Source of the DNA: Agaricus subrufescens
Lineage: Eukaryota; Basidiomycota; Agaricomycetes; Agaricales; Agaricaceae
Direction of reading: 5' to 3'
Length of the DNA: 64,000 bases
NCBI GenBank assembly: GCA_029945375.1
Contig: CM057058.1
Coordinates: forward strand, 2,480,001-2,544,000
Part shown: positions 46,536-58,384 of the stretch, piece after piece
Layout of the letters: each line of letters opens with the position of its first letter
Numbering within the stretch: position 1 is the stretch's first letter
Notes under the pieces: generated by a model
Databases searched by the model: none
What the model was told of the DNA's origin: nothing
The model's input: the letters and a program-made list of their open reading frames with translations, nothing else
Translations under genes and position numbers: made by a program

Positions 46536-47525
46536 CTAGGGTATAAATGGCATTTTCGTTCCAACTCGCCGACGATACTCTACGTAATCTCTACCGAAAA
46601 ACCTGACTAGAGCGCGTTCCTCGGCTTCGAAAGTTAGACAAAGCCAGTCGAAAATATTTCTGGACATACCTTGAGCACGATAATAGAAAAATCTCCATAA
46701 TAATACCGAATATAATATAAAGGATAGAGGATTTTGTAGGACCATTTGTGTGCCGAGGGCCCAGTAGAAGAACCCAGCGTAGGATGGGTGACGGAACCAA
46801 CTTTTAGACAATCAGCTTAGAAGGGAGAGCTCAAAGGATAGAACTGACGCGTAAACCCCGTCAACAACAAGTTGATGGTTGGCCCTTTTCTCGAATGCAA
46901 CGATATGAGAAAAATTAGTCGAAGCGTGGATCATGGCAAGCGATCGAATGGCTTGTCCAAACAATACCAAGATGATACCTAGCATCCGCTTTCAGACGTA
47001 GGGTGTGGTAGAAGTGCACTCGCCCACTCACCGACTTGAGAGACATAGGAATGTTGCTTGAACCCAGGGAAGAAGTAACGAGTCACCAAATATTCGGTGA
47101 TCGCTGTCATATGCGCAACATGATACATTTTGCCATTGTTCAATAGGAATGCTAGATGACGCAACAATGTAAGATTGTCGGTATGTTGGAGGCCCAATGA
47201 TGTACGCACAATCGATATTGCACTTCTCGAAATTCCACCCAGCAGTGACAGCAAACTCGGCCCAGTGGAAGAAAGCCCAGGCAGCAACGAAAAAAGCCAG
47301 TTGATAGGTAGACCACCAAAACTTCTCAAAGCCACCAACAAGGAAAGTAAGCAATGAGACACTCCATAAACTTCCGAGAGCAAAGGCTGCAAAGGCCACC
47401 GCACAAGGAGTGTTAGGGAGACTGCCGCGAATTTCAGCAGCCTTCGACTCCATTTGAAGGGGGTGGTTGTTGGCGGCACGCTGACGCAGGCGCTCTGCTA
47501 TGGGATCTTCGTCGTTGGCAGACAT
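46536..47525 (-). CDS. STE14: Protein-S-isoprenylcysteine O-methyltransferase (ICMT)
   Basis: Four exons (47525-47210, 47151-47032, 46978-46849, 46800-46536) give 276 aa. This ER enzyme methylates the C-terminal isoprenylcysteine of Ras, Rho and mating pheromones. The N-half has several membrane segments (AVAFAAFALGSLWSVSLLTF, WWSTYQLAFFVAAWAFFHWA). The C-terminal catalytic block reads HQLVVDGVYAWFRHPSYAGF, then FYWALGTQM, and ends with FEAEERALVRFFGRDYVEYR RRVGTKMPFIP, matching the RHPxYxG, EE and EYRxxV motifs of ICMT. In mushrooms it is needed for lipopeptide pheromone maturation. It is divergent from MEF2 with 69 bp between start codons. Confidence 0.95.
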
Positions 47526-47594
47526 AGAGGAGAGTATTGAACAGACATGCTGTTGACAATAAAGAACGGTGTTTATTCTTGTTAGCCGCCTGCC
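47526..47594. promoter_or_regulatory. Very short bidirectional promoter STE14/MEF2
   Basis: Only 69 bp separate the divergent start codons, the tightest pair in the window. No TATA box is visible, and the 5' UTRs of the two genes probably overlap. Confidence 0.5.
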
Positions 47595-50115
47595 ATGGCC
47601 TGCCTTCCTAGGCATTGCCGCCTCTTTCTGCGTTACCGATTCCTGGCGCCACGATGCTATTCAACCAACGCCTTTCGGGACTCTTCGAAACTGCGCAATA
47701 TGGCACTGGTTGCCCATATAGGTGAGGTGCACTTACCCCCTGGGCTCGAGCTGGGCTTAGGATTTTGATTCCGTAGACTCTGGAAAAACTACTCTGACTG
47801 AATCGATATTATACACTTCGTCATACTTAACGGCGTCCGGTACAGTTGATACCGGTAGCACGACCACGGACTTTCTCCCTGTAGAAAGGGAGCGGGGAAT
47901 AACTGTTCAGTCAGCTAGCATACCCGTACGATGGAAAGACTGGACCTTCAACCTTATAGACACGCCGGGACACGCTGACTTTGGAATGGAAGTCGAAAGC
48001 GCAAGTCGTGTTGTTGATGGCGCAGTGGTTCTTATAGACTCTGTTGAGGGTGTCGAGGCCCAGACGAAAGGAGTGTGGACGCAGCTTAATAGGTTAGCTG
48101 GTACTCCCTCACTCCACTTGGGCCAAGTATCATGACTGACTTTTCCTCTACAGATATGGTGTTGCAACTAAACTTGTCTTCCTTAATAAGATGGATCGCC
48201 CTGGAGCCTCTTTCAGAGCCGCCCTCTCGTCTATTATTTCAAACCGACTCCATCCTCAACCCCTTCCTCTGGTCGTGCCGATCGCGTCTTTTGATTTATC
48301 GGCATATCAACAAGCAGAACCTGGTATTCATGGCCTTGTTGATTTGGTTAAATGGCAGCTATGGCGATGGAACGACGAAAGCAAAACATCTGTTGAAGCG
48401 TTACCCCGGACGCTCGAGGGTATAGCAAAAATGTTCCCGACGAACCATCCCATCCCATCTCATCTTGTCGCTGCTCGAACCCAGTTGTTGGACAGCCTTT
48501 CTATGCATTCAGAGGAACTTATGGATACTCTGCTCGCATTACCGTCCGTCCCAGATGCATACCTTGGCGTCAAGAGTACACAAATTTTACCTCCCCTTCG
48601 GCATGCATCGCTGTGCAACACCATCCTACCGGTTCTTTGTGGGTCTGCCATCCGCAACATTGGCACGGAACTGGTTTTGGATTATGCTGGTGAACTCCTC
48701 GCGAGTCCGCTAGACGTTCCTCACGATTCCCAAAACCCCAATGCTCCTTTGCGAGTACTTGCCTGGAAGGTTATCTGGGATTCAAAGAAGGGTTGGATGA
48801 CCTTTGTCCGTGTATATTCCGGTGTGTAGATTTATCAGTGACTTGCAACAGGTTTGGCCTCATACAGATTAAAGGAAAACTAACGCGTCAAAGTAAACTC
48901 TTGAACTCCAATCGGAATCAGAAGGAAGTTATATCCAAATTGATGCTCCTTTACGCGTCGGATTATCAAGAAGTGGACCACCTACCGTTTGGCGCAGTGG
49001 GTGTGATCATTGGCCTTAAACATACCCGAACTGGTGATACTCTGGTTTCTGCTAGTGCACCTACCTCTATCCGTTCCGTCATGCGTGATATTACTCCACC
49101 GCCTACTGTCATAGCCTCGTCTGTCGTCCCTCAATCTCACGCCGATTTTGGACCAGTACAAAATGCTTTGGAATCACTAGCGCGCACCGACCCCTCAGTT
49201 CGCGTGGACACCCAGGAAGGGCAACTGCTGGTTCACGGTCTTGGGGCCTTGCATCTTGAAATAATTGAAGGACGACTTCGGAATGAATGGAATGCTAAAT
49301 TTGAATTCGGGAAAAGAAGAGTCAGCTACCGAGAAGGCCTCGGATCTGGTGAGCCCGCTTCAGGATGGGACACCTGGAACGCTGATATAGGCGGCGGAAA
49401 ACGCATCTCGGTCAACATCCCTTTGTTCGTACGTCCCTTGGAAAGCGGTGAAGAAGGCGATCCTGTATGGGATGGGAACCGAATACTCGATACAAAAGGT
49501 AGGCCGGTACCAGCACCGGAATCTATGCCAACTGGTCCACTTTCGTGTATTGCGCAAGGCATTGCTAGTGCTCTTTCCAGCTCGCCGCACTCGTCACTTG
49601 CCATGACGCACATGTGTATCGAAATTCCCAAGGAGGCCTTGTCTGCCCAAGCGACGCCCTCAGTATTGACGGGAGCGGCCGCAGGGGTTCTTCGACAGCT
49701 CTTCCGTGCCGCCGGAGCAGGGCCAATTCTAGAACCTTATATTCAACTCAGGGTTAATGTATCAGAGAGTCATCTCGGCAAGATTATTCGGGATCTGACC
49801 GAGCATGGAGGAGAGGTTTTGGAACTAGGGACAGGATCCACGACCGCAGAAAGTGACGCATATTCTGCTGGAGGTGTTAATTTGCCACCAATGTGGCTAA
49901 CACCATCTGCGACGGAGGGCTCATTAAAATCGTCGACTTCAAAAGTCAGGCGTGCCATTTACGGCTTAGCGCCTCTCAGCCAATTCTTAGATTATTCTCA
50001 ACGCCTACGTGCTCTTTCCGAAGGACATGGTACTTTTGAGATGATGGCAGCAGGGTTTAGGGAAGTCTCGGAGCCTAGGCGAGTGGAGATACTGCAAGAA
50101 ATTGGAAAATTATGA
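47595..50115 (+). CDS. MEF2: Mitochondrial ribosome-recycling/elongation factor G2
   Basis: Four exons (47595-47721, 47777-48092, 48154-48821, 48875-50115) give 783 aa. The N-terminus (MACLPRHCRLFLRYRFLAPR) is a typical arginine-rich mitochondrial presequence. The GTPase motifs are complete: LVAHIDSGKTTLTESI (G1), VERERGITVQSAS (G2 region), NLIDTPGHADFGMEVE (G3), and VFLNKMDRPGAS (G4). Domains II-V follow, with RALSEGHGTFEMMAAGFREV near the end. Length and spacing match GFM2/MEF2, which splits mitochondrial ribosomes with the recycling factor, rather than MEF1. The first intron falls inside the G1 motif. It ends 11 bp from the convergent neighbour. Confidence 0.94.
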
Positions 50116-50126
50116 TGGGTATATAT

Positions 50127-51408
50127 TTACAATTGCCTGTTTTCATCTGCGTCTCCGAATAGAACTGCTCCTTCCATTTCTTGCTCATCCTCGGCGGCCC
50201 CTGGTCGATTATCCCCAGCCAGATTCAATGCTTGGCTGAATGCCATCATACCTCCTCCATCAGAGTCATCATCGCTATCGAGATCATGAGAGGTTTGAAC
50301 AATTGAGTCTTCTTCTCCCATGTCATCATCCACCAGGAATAGTGGCGTTTGGGTGCGAGCCGCCGATGCAGACGTTTGTGCGTGGGATTTTTCATGCTTG
50401 GATTTCGGGCTGGCAAAGTCATCCAAGGGGCCTTTTGCGGTGTGCGTCGTAGGCCATGGTTCCACTACTACGCAGAGACATCTACCATAGATACTAAAAC
50501 CTTTATACTTCAGTTGAAGGGCGGGTTTAGGCTTCTCCTCTTCTTCGTCTATAGGCAACTTGAATGTATCGTCCTCCATGTCAACGTCGATCGGCGTATC
50601 ATCCTGATCGACGTCGGCGGTGGAAGGCTCGTCCTCGACTTGTAAAAAAGGAGCCTCCTCTTCGGATGATGATTCACTGCTTGCGATTTGCTTAGCCTTC
50701 CTCTTCTTCTTGGCCGACCGGGGCGGGGGAGGAGATGTAGCATCTTGTGCGGCAGATCGTGATTTCCTCTTTTTGCCTGCATTACGACCACTGGTCGACG
50801 CGTCTTTGGGTACGGATTTGAGTGATCCGAGCCCTCTGGTTGTCATAGGTCGCTCAACCTTTCGTGCAACATAGTTCCTGGTCTAGAACACGCATATGGC
50901 CAGTTGATGAACAGTGTAGCGCGCTCATTATGTGTATTCACCTTTAAAACGATCGAATGCGGTTCTGTTCGTCGTAGGAAGTAACAGAACTGGTACGTAT
51001 CTACAAAAACAAATGATTTTTTGAGTGAAAACACGTGTAATACAAGATAGGGCACACCTCCGCGATGCGTGTCAACAGTAACTTTCTTCGATGTAGCCGA
51101 ACTAGAAAGGATACCAGACTCAGCGAGTAATTTGGGCAAAATGCTGGAATTCAGAATCATTTCGGATCAATAGAATCTACAGGAGCTTAGTTAGCTCCCA
51201 GATAACGAACGAACCGGGGTCTCAGGTCAGCTAGTACATGCTGGAGCACTTGGCCAGACATCCAATCTAGGTGGCGTTCATCTAGGTAAACCTTTCGTTC
51301 CGTCAGAAAGCTGTGAGAGCGGATTGAGGCTACGCGGCGCACATATGTGGGCAGAACAGATTGCTCAGATATTCTTAGATAGTATAAGTTTCGCGCTTTG
51401 AAGCTCAT
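50127..51408 (-). CDS. Uncharacterised protein with basic/acidic low-complexity C-terminus
   Basis: Four exons (51408-51215, 51143-51058, 51000-50942, 50882-50127) give 364 aa, all GT-AG and in frame. The first 125 residues look folded: MSFKARNLYYLRISEQSVLP, RHLDWMSGQVLQHVLADLRP, ILPKLLAESGILSS, and DTYQFCYFLRRTEPHSIVLK. I do not recognise the family. The rest has lysine-rich, nuclear-signal-like stretches (GKKRKSRSAAQ, RSAKKKRKAKQ), followed by long acidic/serine runs (SSESSSEEEAPF, VDMEDDTFKLPIDEEEEK), suggesting a nuclear protein that binds other proteins or chromatin. It converges with MEF2 (stops 11 bp apart), so their 3' UTRs must overlap. Function unknown; conservation of the N-terminal part would tell. 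Confidence 0.7.
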
Positions 51409-51525
51409 CCAGAATGGTTAGTGGTTCTGAGCAAGAGGTCTTGGGTACTTCCTTCCCAAAATAGCCTTGTACCCGTAAAAGTAATGATAATGATAACTTT
51501 TTTCTCACCCCGTTACATAGTTAAG

Positions 51526-53227
51526 CTACTCAGGACCCGAAATGATGGCTTTAATTACACCTTTTCCATCCTCACTTTTTCCGGTACGTGTGGCTTTGAA
51601 AGCTGCAATGGCATCATCAAATGGAAAACTAATTTATGTTGTCAGTTATCAACAATGAAAGATCGGCCCTGAGGATAATCTTACCGATGTGTCACAAGTG
51701 GTTTGAGGTCAATCTTCCCAGTTGAAACCAACGAAATGGCCAAGGGATAGTCGCCAGGCTGTAAAACGAGTTAGCGTGACATGCCAGAAAAACAAAAGTC
51801 AAATCCTTACGCCATAGCGGAAAGACCCCTTATAACTAAGTTCCTTGACCATGATGAGGCCGAGATTAATGGTCACGTTTGGTGAACCCATCCCAACCTT
51901 GACATTAATCAATCAATTTACTCAGAAAAATACTATGTGATACAAGGAGGCACACCTGAACGAAGGTACCGCTGGATTTGGCAATATGGAGGGCAGTCTG
52001 AATGGAGACCTCTGCCCCACTGGCATCAATAACGAGGTCGATAGCACGATCTCCTCTGTCAGAGATGTCGAGTGACTGCTTCATCTGTTCGGCATTACGT
52101 TTACTGTAGTCGATTTTAGATTCGCCTTCCAATGGTTTGGGAGGCAAGAATGATTCAGTAGCTGCGTAACTCTTAGCGAATTCCAAACGCTCGGGTACAA
52201 TGTCGACAGCAATGACGCGTTTGGCTCCAAGAGCCTTGGCCACGGCCATGCAAAGAAGCCCAACGGGACCACAGCCGAAAACAGCGATTGATTGACCGGC
52301 ACGGAATCCACCAAGGTTGGAGACAGAGTGAACACCGACTGAAAGCGGTTCCATCTAGTGAAAAGAATGTATCAACGATGACGTCACTGGTGAGGTGAAG
52401 AACCAACCATAGCGCCATCCTCAAGGGTAAGATGATCTGGTAACAGGTAGGCGAGGTCACTTGGAAGGCGGTAGTACCGAGCGAGGGTCCCGTCATAAGG
52501 AGGGGTCGCAGCGAATTCGATGTTTGCGCATAGCTGATTGAGATAATTATAAGTGATTAAACGCTAGATAACATTGAGACAATGCAGCAGACCTCGTAGC
52601 GGCCGGCCTTGCAAAGGTCACATTTCTCTGGTGATTGTTAATTACAGCACGATCGCTTATTGCAGCGGCACTTACTACATGTAGCACCAGGTTCCATGGC
52701 TACACGGTCGCCAGGTTTGAGATGTTTTACGTTGGCGCCCACTGGAATAAGCGGTTGGTTTATATATATATCTGTGAAAGAAAGCAACGAGACTGGCTAC
52801 TTACCCTTGGCGATAATACCAGCCGATTCGTGCCCAAGAACCTGGGGGTCATGTTAGTGTCTAGGAAGGAACTCGAATCAATGCCTATTCACCATCGGGT
52901 TCTGGACAATAAAATCGCCGATGCGGCCATGGACAAGATAGTGGACCTGGCGGTTTTCTTGAGTTTAGCAATGATGGTGTGAGGAAAAAGCATACATCGG
53001 ATCCGCAGATACCTAAGCAGAGTATGTAAGATCAGGGCAGGGGGGGTAATTGAGGCACTGACCAGTCTTCTTGACTTGGACTACAACGTCGTCTGGGCCG
53101 GCTGGAGTGAAATTTAGTTCGGGTGTAGGAAAAGTAGTGGGATCAGGGACCGACGTTCGGGAACGGGACGCTGTTCGTAACGGACATCGTCTATGGCGTA
53201 GAGAACGAAGGAAGGATTGTCAGACAT
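51526..53227 (-). CDS. Zinc-dependent polyol dehydrogenase (xylitol/sorbitol dehydrogenase-like)
   Basis: Twelve exons, including several tiny ones (53227-53155, 53101-53063, 53012-52996, 52946-52893, 52841-52805, 52741-52676, 52627-52593, 52533-52408, 52354-51956, 51897-51811, 51758-51685, 51628-51526), give 369 aa. Medium-chain dehydrogenase features are complete: catalytic zinc ligands in KKTGICGSDVHYL and VLGHESAGIIAK, the four-cysteine structural zinc loop (CKKCDLCKAGRYELC), and the NAD fold FGCGPVGLLCMAVAKALG. An Asp after the second strand (VIAVDIVPE) points to NAD over NADP. Members oxidise xylitol, sorbitol or L-arabinitol; which one cannot be told. Length is typical. It is divergent from the kinase gene with 234 bp between starts. 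Confidence 0.92.
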
Positions 53228-53461
53228 GATGAGACGGGGGAGAAGACATCTCGCTGGGCTTTAAGAAAGCTCGGGCGGACCGATGGCGAGCCGTCGGGAT
53301 TTTCTCGGCGATCAGTTCCAAATTGGGCCAGCGGTCCCAGTCAGCCCAGCCCGGTCTCTCTCCAGCAGTCGTCTCCCAAATGCCCGCCTCCTCCTCCCCA
53401 GTCTATCTTCTGCGAAGACACCTCACCCACGAGCCCGGTCTCTGCAGCATTCCTTGCCACC

Positions 53462-54920
53462 ATGCCCCGCCCAGTCCCCACCGGCGCAATGCCCGACTTC
53501 ACGGGGCATACAATCGACGCTGGACGTTACCTCTTGGATAAACTCCTTGGCTCAGGCGCCTACGGAAAGGTCTACCGCGCCATGGATTTGAAATCCCCAG
53601 CCGACCGCCGCAAGTTTTATGCTATCAAATGCATGCCCATCTACGACCCCAAATCTTCAAAGGCCGAGTTCCAGAGGAGAGAGCTTGTAAACCACCCCGC
53701 TGTCCGCGAACACCCGAACGTCGTCCACTACATGTGCCATTTCCGGGATTCCCGCTGGATCTATGTCGTCATGGAATTCGTTTCTGGAGGCGACCTCTTT
53801 GCTGCAATAACAGAAAAACATGTATTCCGCAACAACGATGCACTGGTTAAGAGGATCTATATTCAAATCATTGATGGCCTTCAGTTTTGTCATGAACGTG
53901 GTATCTTTCATCGCGACATCAAGCCAGAGAATATCCTCTGCTCAGAAGATGGTCGACAGGTCAAGTTGGCCGACTTTGGTTTGTCAACACGAAATGGCGC
54001 TTCCTCAGAGTACGGGTGTGGGAGCTGTTATTACATGAGTCCAGGTAAACGTCCCCCTGGCCATGCTGCCTAATTATGCCGACGTTTCTGCTTTAGAGTG
54101 CATAGCCGAAGGGGAGCCTCGCCTCAAATATTCCTCCAAGCAAACTGATGTGTGGTCCATGGGTGTCATTCTTGTTAACATGATTTCTGGTCGCAATCCA
54201 TGGCGGTATGCCACCGTTGAGGATTCTTGCTTCCAGGCTTATCTGCAAGATAACAACTTCTTGTTCAAGGTCTTGCCTATCTCTAACGAGGCGAATACTA
54301 TCATCAAGCGCATATTCACCATCGATCCTCTTTGTCGCATCTCTTTGCCGCAATTAAAGGAAGAAATCGCTCAGGTTGGCACCTTCTTCCGGGCTCAACA
54401 GGCACTGCCAGCCCCGGTCGCTGAATCACACGATTCAATCGAATGTGTTGACTCTGGGTGGCAGACGGAGTCCGATCCGCTCCCAGCTCACCAACGACCA
54501 CCCGTCTCGTCGAGTGGCGGTCTGTTTACCAGTCCCATTATTCTACCGCCAGATACTGCAAGTTCAAATCAGGTCATTGTGTCAGGTAGCCGGCTCGGTG
54601 TTCCCGATACGCTCAAGTCTGGACAAAGCCACAAATCATCCAATGGCTCCTCATCCGCCACCGATTCTTCCAAGTCTTCTTTGGCTGTCAAAACACCATC
54701 GGTGCATGCAGTGGCACCCGTTACTGTCGCGCAACCCGGAAAAGGAGATGATGATATTGAAGAATCACTTGTTCTTCCAGGTACACTCTTGGACAAAAAT
54801 CTCCGTTCGCCCGGTGGTAAGGTCAAGTCTATTTCCATCAAGAATGGGCGTAACATCATTCGTGCGGCCGTTCAGCGCATCAAAGATTTCTCCACGCCTG
54901 CTGGGAATGTTGCAAATTGA
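53462..54920 (+). CDS. Ran1/Pat1-like serine/threonine protein kinase
   Basis: Two exons (53462-54044 and 54097-54920) give 468 aa. The kinase domain spans about residues 20-290: glycine loop LLGSGAYGKVYRA, lysine in FYAIKCM, catalytic loop IFHRDIKPENILC, KLADFGLST, CGSCYYMSPECIAEGEP in place of APE, and KQTDVWSMGVILVNMISGRN. The sequence resembles fission yeast Ran1 (represses meiosis when nutrients are present) and budding yeast Sks1/Vhs1 (nutrient signalling). The C-terminal 170 residues are Ser/Thr/Pro-rich and probably regulatory. The ATG chosen starts MPRPVPTGAMPDFTGHTIDA; the second Met at residue 10 is an alternative. Confidence 0.9.
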
Positions 54921-55080
54921 TCCAAGTACTTGTTGCTCGATAGGGTCTCCCTCGATGCTGTGCTATTTTATATGTACCTGATAGAAATGTACAGAAACTC
55001 GAGGGCGTGATCTTGATTAATATAAAGCGAAAAATCATATTACATCAATTGAAACGACTTCGCTTCATCGATTATCAGGG

Positions 55081-55086
55081 CACGTG
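55081..55086. promoter_or_regulatory. CACGTG E-box upstream of MET6
   Basis: A palindromic GGCACGTGCC lies 92-97 bp upstream of the MET6 start. In yeast CACGTG is the Cbf1-Met4 site that drives sulfur-amino-acid genes; whether the same control acts here is inferred. A CT-rich tract (CATCTC...CCTCCATCTCC) follows before the ATG, as in strongly expressed fungal genes. Confidence 0.5.
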
Positions 55087-55177
55087 CCGGTGGCAAGTTT
55101 ATTAAAGTCGTCAAATTTCGAATCGCCATTCTCTCATCATCTCTTTTTTTCTCCCACCTCCATCTCCACTAACGCAG

Positions 55178-57854
55178 ATGGTTCTCTCAAGCGTCCTTGG
55201 ATTTCCCCGTATCGGTGAGCCTCAGTCCATCTTGTTCAGTCTAGTCTTTCGGGAGACCCCTTTTAATCATCAGAAATAAAGGTGCCAACCGTGAAATAAA
55301 AAAGGCCGTCGAAGCTTACTGGGCAGGTAAAACCTCTGCTGAGGACCTCCAGAAAGTAGCTGCGGAGGTCAGGAAGACCAGCTGGACTTCCGTCAAAAAC
55401 CACCGTGTCGACTTCGTTCCCAGGTGTGTTTTGGTCAATCAGATCAGTGCCAAGGTCTAAAAATGTCCCAGCGGTGAATTCTCTCTCTACGACCATGTTC
55501 TTGATCACTCTACCGCCTTCAACGTCATCCCCCAGCGTTACGTTGGTCTCGGATTGTCCCCTCTTGATGTCTACTTTGCCATGGGCCGTGGGCGTCAATC
55601 AGGAAGTGTCGATGTCCCAGCTTCCGAGATGAAGAAATGGTAAGTGACCTTTATGTTGATGTTTGGTTGAATTCTAATCATTTGGTAGGTTTGACTCAAA
55701 CTACCATTATGTCGTTCCGGAGTTCTCAGAGGAGACTGATTTTAAGCTTCTCTATAACAAGGCCCTTGAGGAGTTCAAGGAAGCCAAGGAGGCTGGTATT
55801 ACCACCCGCCCCGTAGTTCTTGGCCCAATTTCCTTCCTCGTCCTCGGCAAGAACGCTAAATCTGCCCAAGCTGATTTCCGTGCCATCTCTCTCCTTCCCA
55901 AGCTCCTTCCCGTCTACAAGCAGCTTCTCTCAGAGCTGAAAGCCGCAGGCGCTGAGTGGGTCCAAGTTGATGAACCAATCTTGGTACTTGATAGTGCCGC
56001 CGCTCTCGAGAAGGAGTATACTGCTGCATTCACCGAACTTGCGCCCGTTGCTCCCAAGATCATGCTCACCACCTACTTCGCTCGCCTTGACTCCAACGTC
56101 AACTTCGTAGCCAAGCTTCCTATTGCTGGTCTTCACATCGACCTTGATCGCGCCCCTGATCAACTCACCGAGGTTGCCAACGCGATTAAGAGCACTTCTA
56201 TCGTACTTTCGTTGGGCCTCGTCTCTGGTCGTAACATTTGGAAGACCGATTTTACCGCTGCTATCAAGCTCGCACAATCGGCGATTGAAATTCTTGGCGC
56301 TAACCGCGTCATTGTTGCTACTTCGTCTTCCCTCTTGCATACTCCTGTCACCCTTGCTTCTGAGAACAAGCTCACAGCTGAGCAGAAGGATTGGTTCTCT
56401 TTCGCACTTGAAAAGGCTGAAGAAGTCGCCGTTATTGCTGCCGTCCTTTCTGGCTCTCAGGATGCCGCTGTCACGGCCGCCCTTGAGGCGAACAGAACTT
56501 CTATTAGCAAACGTCGCGAGTTCGAGAAGAACTCTGACGACAGTGTTCGCAAGCGTGTTGATGCCATCACTCCTGATCAACTTCACCGCAAGAGCCCCTT
56601 CACTACTCGCAAGGAAATCCAGGCGAAGCATCTCAATCTCCCCAAGTTCCCCACCACCACTATCGGTTCATTCCCTGTTCGCATGTTTCCCTCTATATCG
56701 CGGCTTCGTTACTAACGCGTCATGCATAGCAAACCAAGGAGATTCGTCAAGCCCGGGCCAAGTTCAACAAGGGTGAACTCACACAAAATGAGTATGAAGA
56801 GTTCATCAAGAAAGAAATCGAGCATGTCGTGCGCTTCCAAGAGAGCATTGACTTGGATATCCTTGTCCACGGAGAACCTGAGCGAAACGACATGGTTCAA
56901 TACTTCGGTGAACTTCTTAATGGTTTCGTCTTCACTCAAAACGCATGGGTCCAGAGCTATGGTTCTCGGTATGTGCACGTTTTTCGCATCGAATTCGGTT
57001 CCATCTCATTCCGCCATTTGATCAGCTATGTCCGTCCCCCCATCGTCGTCTCAGACGTCAGTCGTCCTGGTCCCATGACCGTCAAGTGGAGTAGCTACGC
57101 GCAGAGTCTTACCAAGAAGCCCATGAAGGGCATGTTGACCGGCCCTGTTACCATCCTCAACTGGTCGTTCCCTCGTGCCGACATTTCACGTGAACTGCAG
57201 TCTAAACAGCTCGCCCTCGCTCTCCGTGATGAGGTTATTGATCTCGAGAAAGCTGGAATTCATGCCATTCAGGTTGACGAACCCGCCATCCGTGAAGGTG
57301 TAAGTAGTTATATCATCCGTTTGAGAATACCTACTTATCAATGTTGCGTAGCTTCCCCTCCGCCGAGCTGACTGGGATGCGTACCTCAAGTGGGCTGTTG
57401 ACTCTTTCAAACTTGCAACAGCCGGTGTCACCGATCAACTCCAGACCCACTCTCACTTCTGCTACTCTGACTTTGATGATATCTTCCCATCTATTCAACG
57501 TCTTGATGCTGATGTTATCTCAATTGAGAATTCGAAGAGTGACATGAAGCTGCTCAATACCTTCAAGCACTACGGCTACTCCAACCAGATCGGTCCGGGT
57601 GTCTATGATATCCACTCACCGCGAGTCCCCGGTGAACAGGAGATCAAGGATCGTCTTCAAGCCATGCTTGGCATTCTGCCGGACTCTCTTGTTTTCATTA
57701 ACCCTGTAAGAGACCGATATTGTCGTTGCGGTCAAACATCTAACTAATATCATTTTAGGACTGTGGTCTCAAGACCCGTGGTTGGACAGAGACCGAAGCT
57801 TCCCTCAAAAACCTTGTTGCAGCTGCCAAGTGGGCTCGCCAGAGTTACGCTTAA
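55178..57854 (+). CDS. MET6: Cobalamin-independent methionine synthase
   Basis: Eight exons (55178-55214, 55282-55423, 55472-55639, 55689-56676, 56730-56968, 57026-57299, 57352-57705, 57759-57854) give 765 aa, the standard MetE size. It transfers a methyl group from 5-methyltetrahydrofolate to homocysteine. The N-terminal half starts [20 protein letters not shown]; the C-terminal half starts [20 protein letters not shown] and carries the zinc ligands in [15 protein letters not shown] (His, Cys) and [18 protein letters not shown] (Cys), with substrate-binding [13 protein letters not shown]. It ends KWARQSYA. The gene is in a codon-biased, highly expressed style (many C-ending codons). Confidence 0.97.
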
Positions 57855-58384
57855 ATCACTTTTTTCTTCGCTTCAACAGCGCTCCAAGTTTGGTTATTTA
57901 AATAAGATCCAAGTTCTGTCTCATAGGTGGATTGGCTTGTGTTTCTAGACCATCTGGTAGTTGTGGCGTTGGTGAGCTGGTTGGTCCGTTGGGGGGCTAG
58001 TCGGGCATGCACGTAGTCGTAGGGTAGAATGCTGCTTATGACTCGCAGGAGGGAGCTTCATGCAGAGGCTGAGCGAGTATGTCGGAGTAGTATTTGGATT
58101 TCAACAATCCCTATTTGTTTGTTATACGATTGTTTCCAAATGATCATTCGTGCCCGCCCGGGCGTTATTGTGATCCATTACAGTTACGTTTGTCCCATCT
58201 TGGTAAAACTGCCAATGACCCATCACCCGCTGGGAGGCAGACTCGATAACGAAGCTGAGAAATTCTCTATTCGCCTCCCCCTTGTGATCTTGTGCCGCCA
58301 CACTGCAAATAACACAGTAAACGTACACTTTGATCTACGTAACATAGAACCCGTGATTAACATCGTTCAGCTGCCAGACTAAGA
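57855..58384. other. Convergent spacer MET6/PHR1
   Basis: 530 bases with no recognised gene. An open stretch on the plus strand (58029-58382) lacks any family resemblance and codon character. The region holds the 3' UTRs and terminators of the two convergent genes. Confidence 0.45.

Noticed and set aside
55405..56776. Additional open frames on both strands within MET6
   Set aside because: Overlapping frames kept open by codon bias in a strongly expressed gene.
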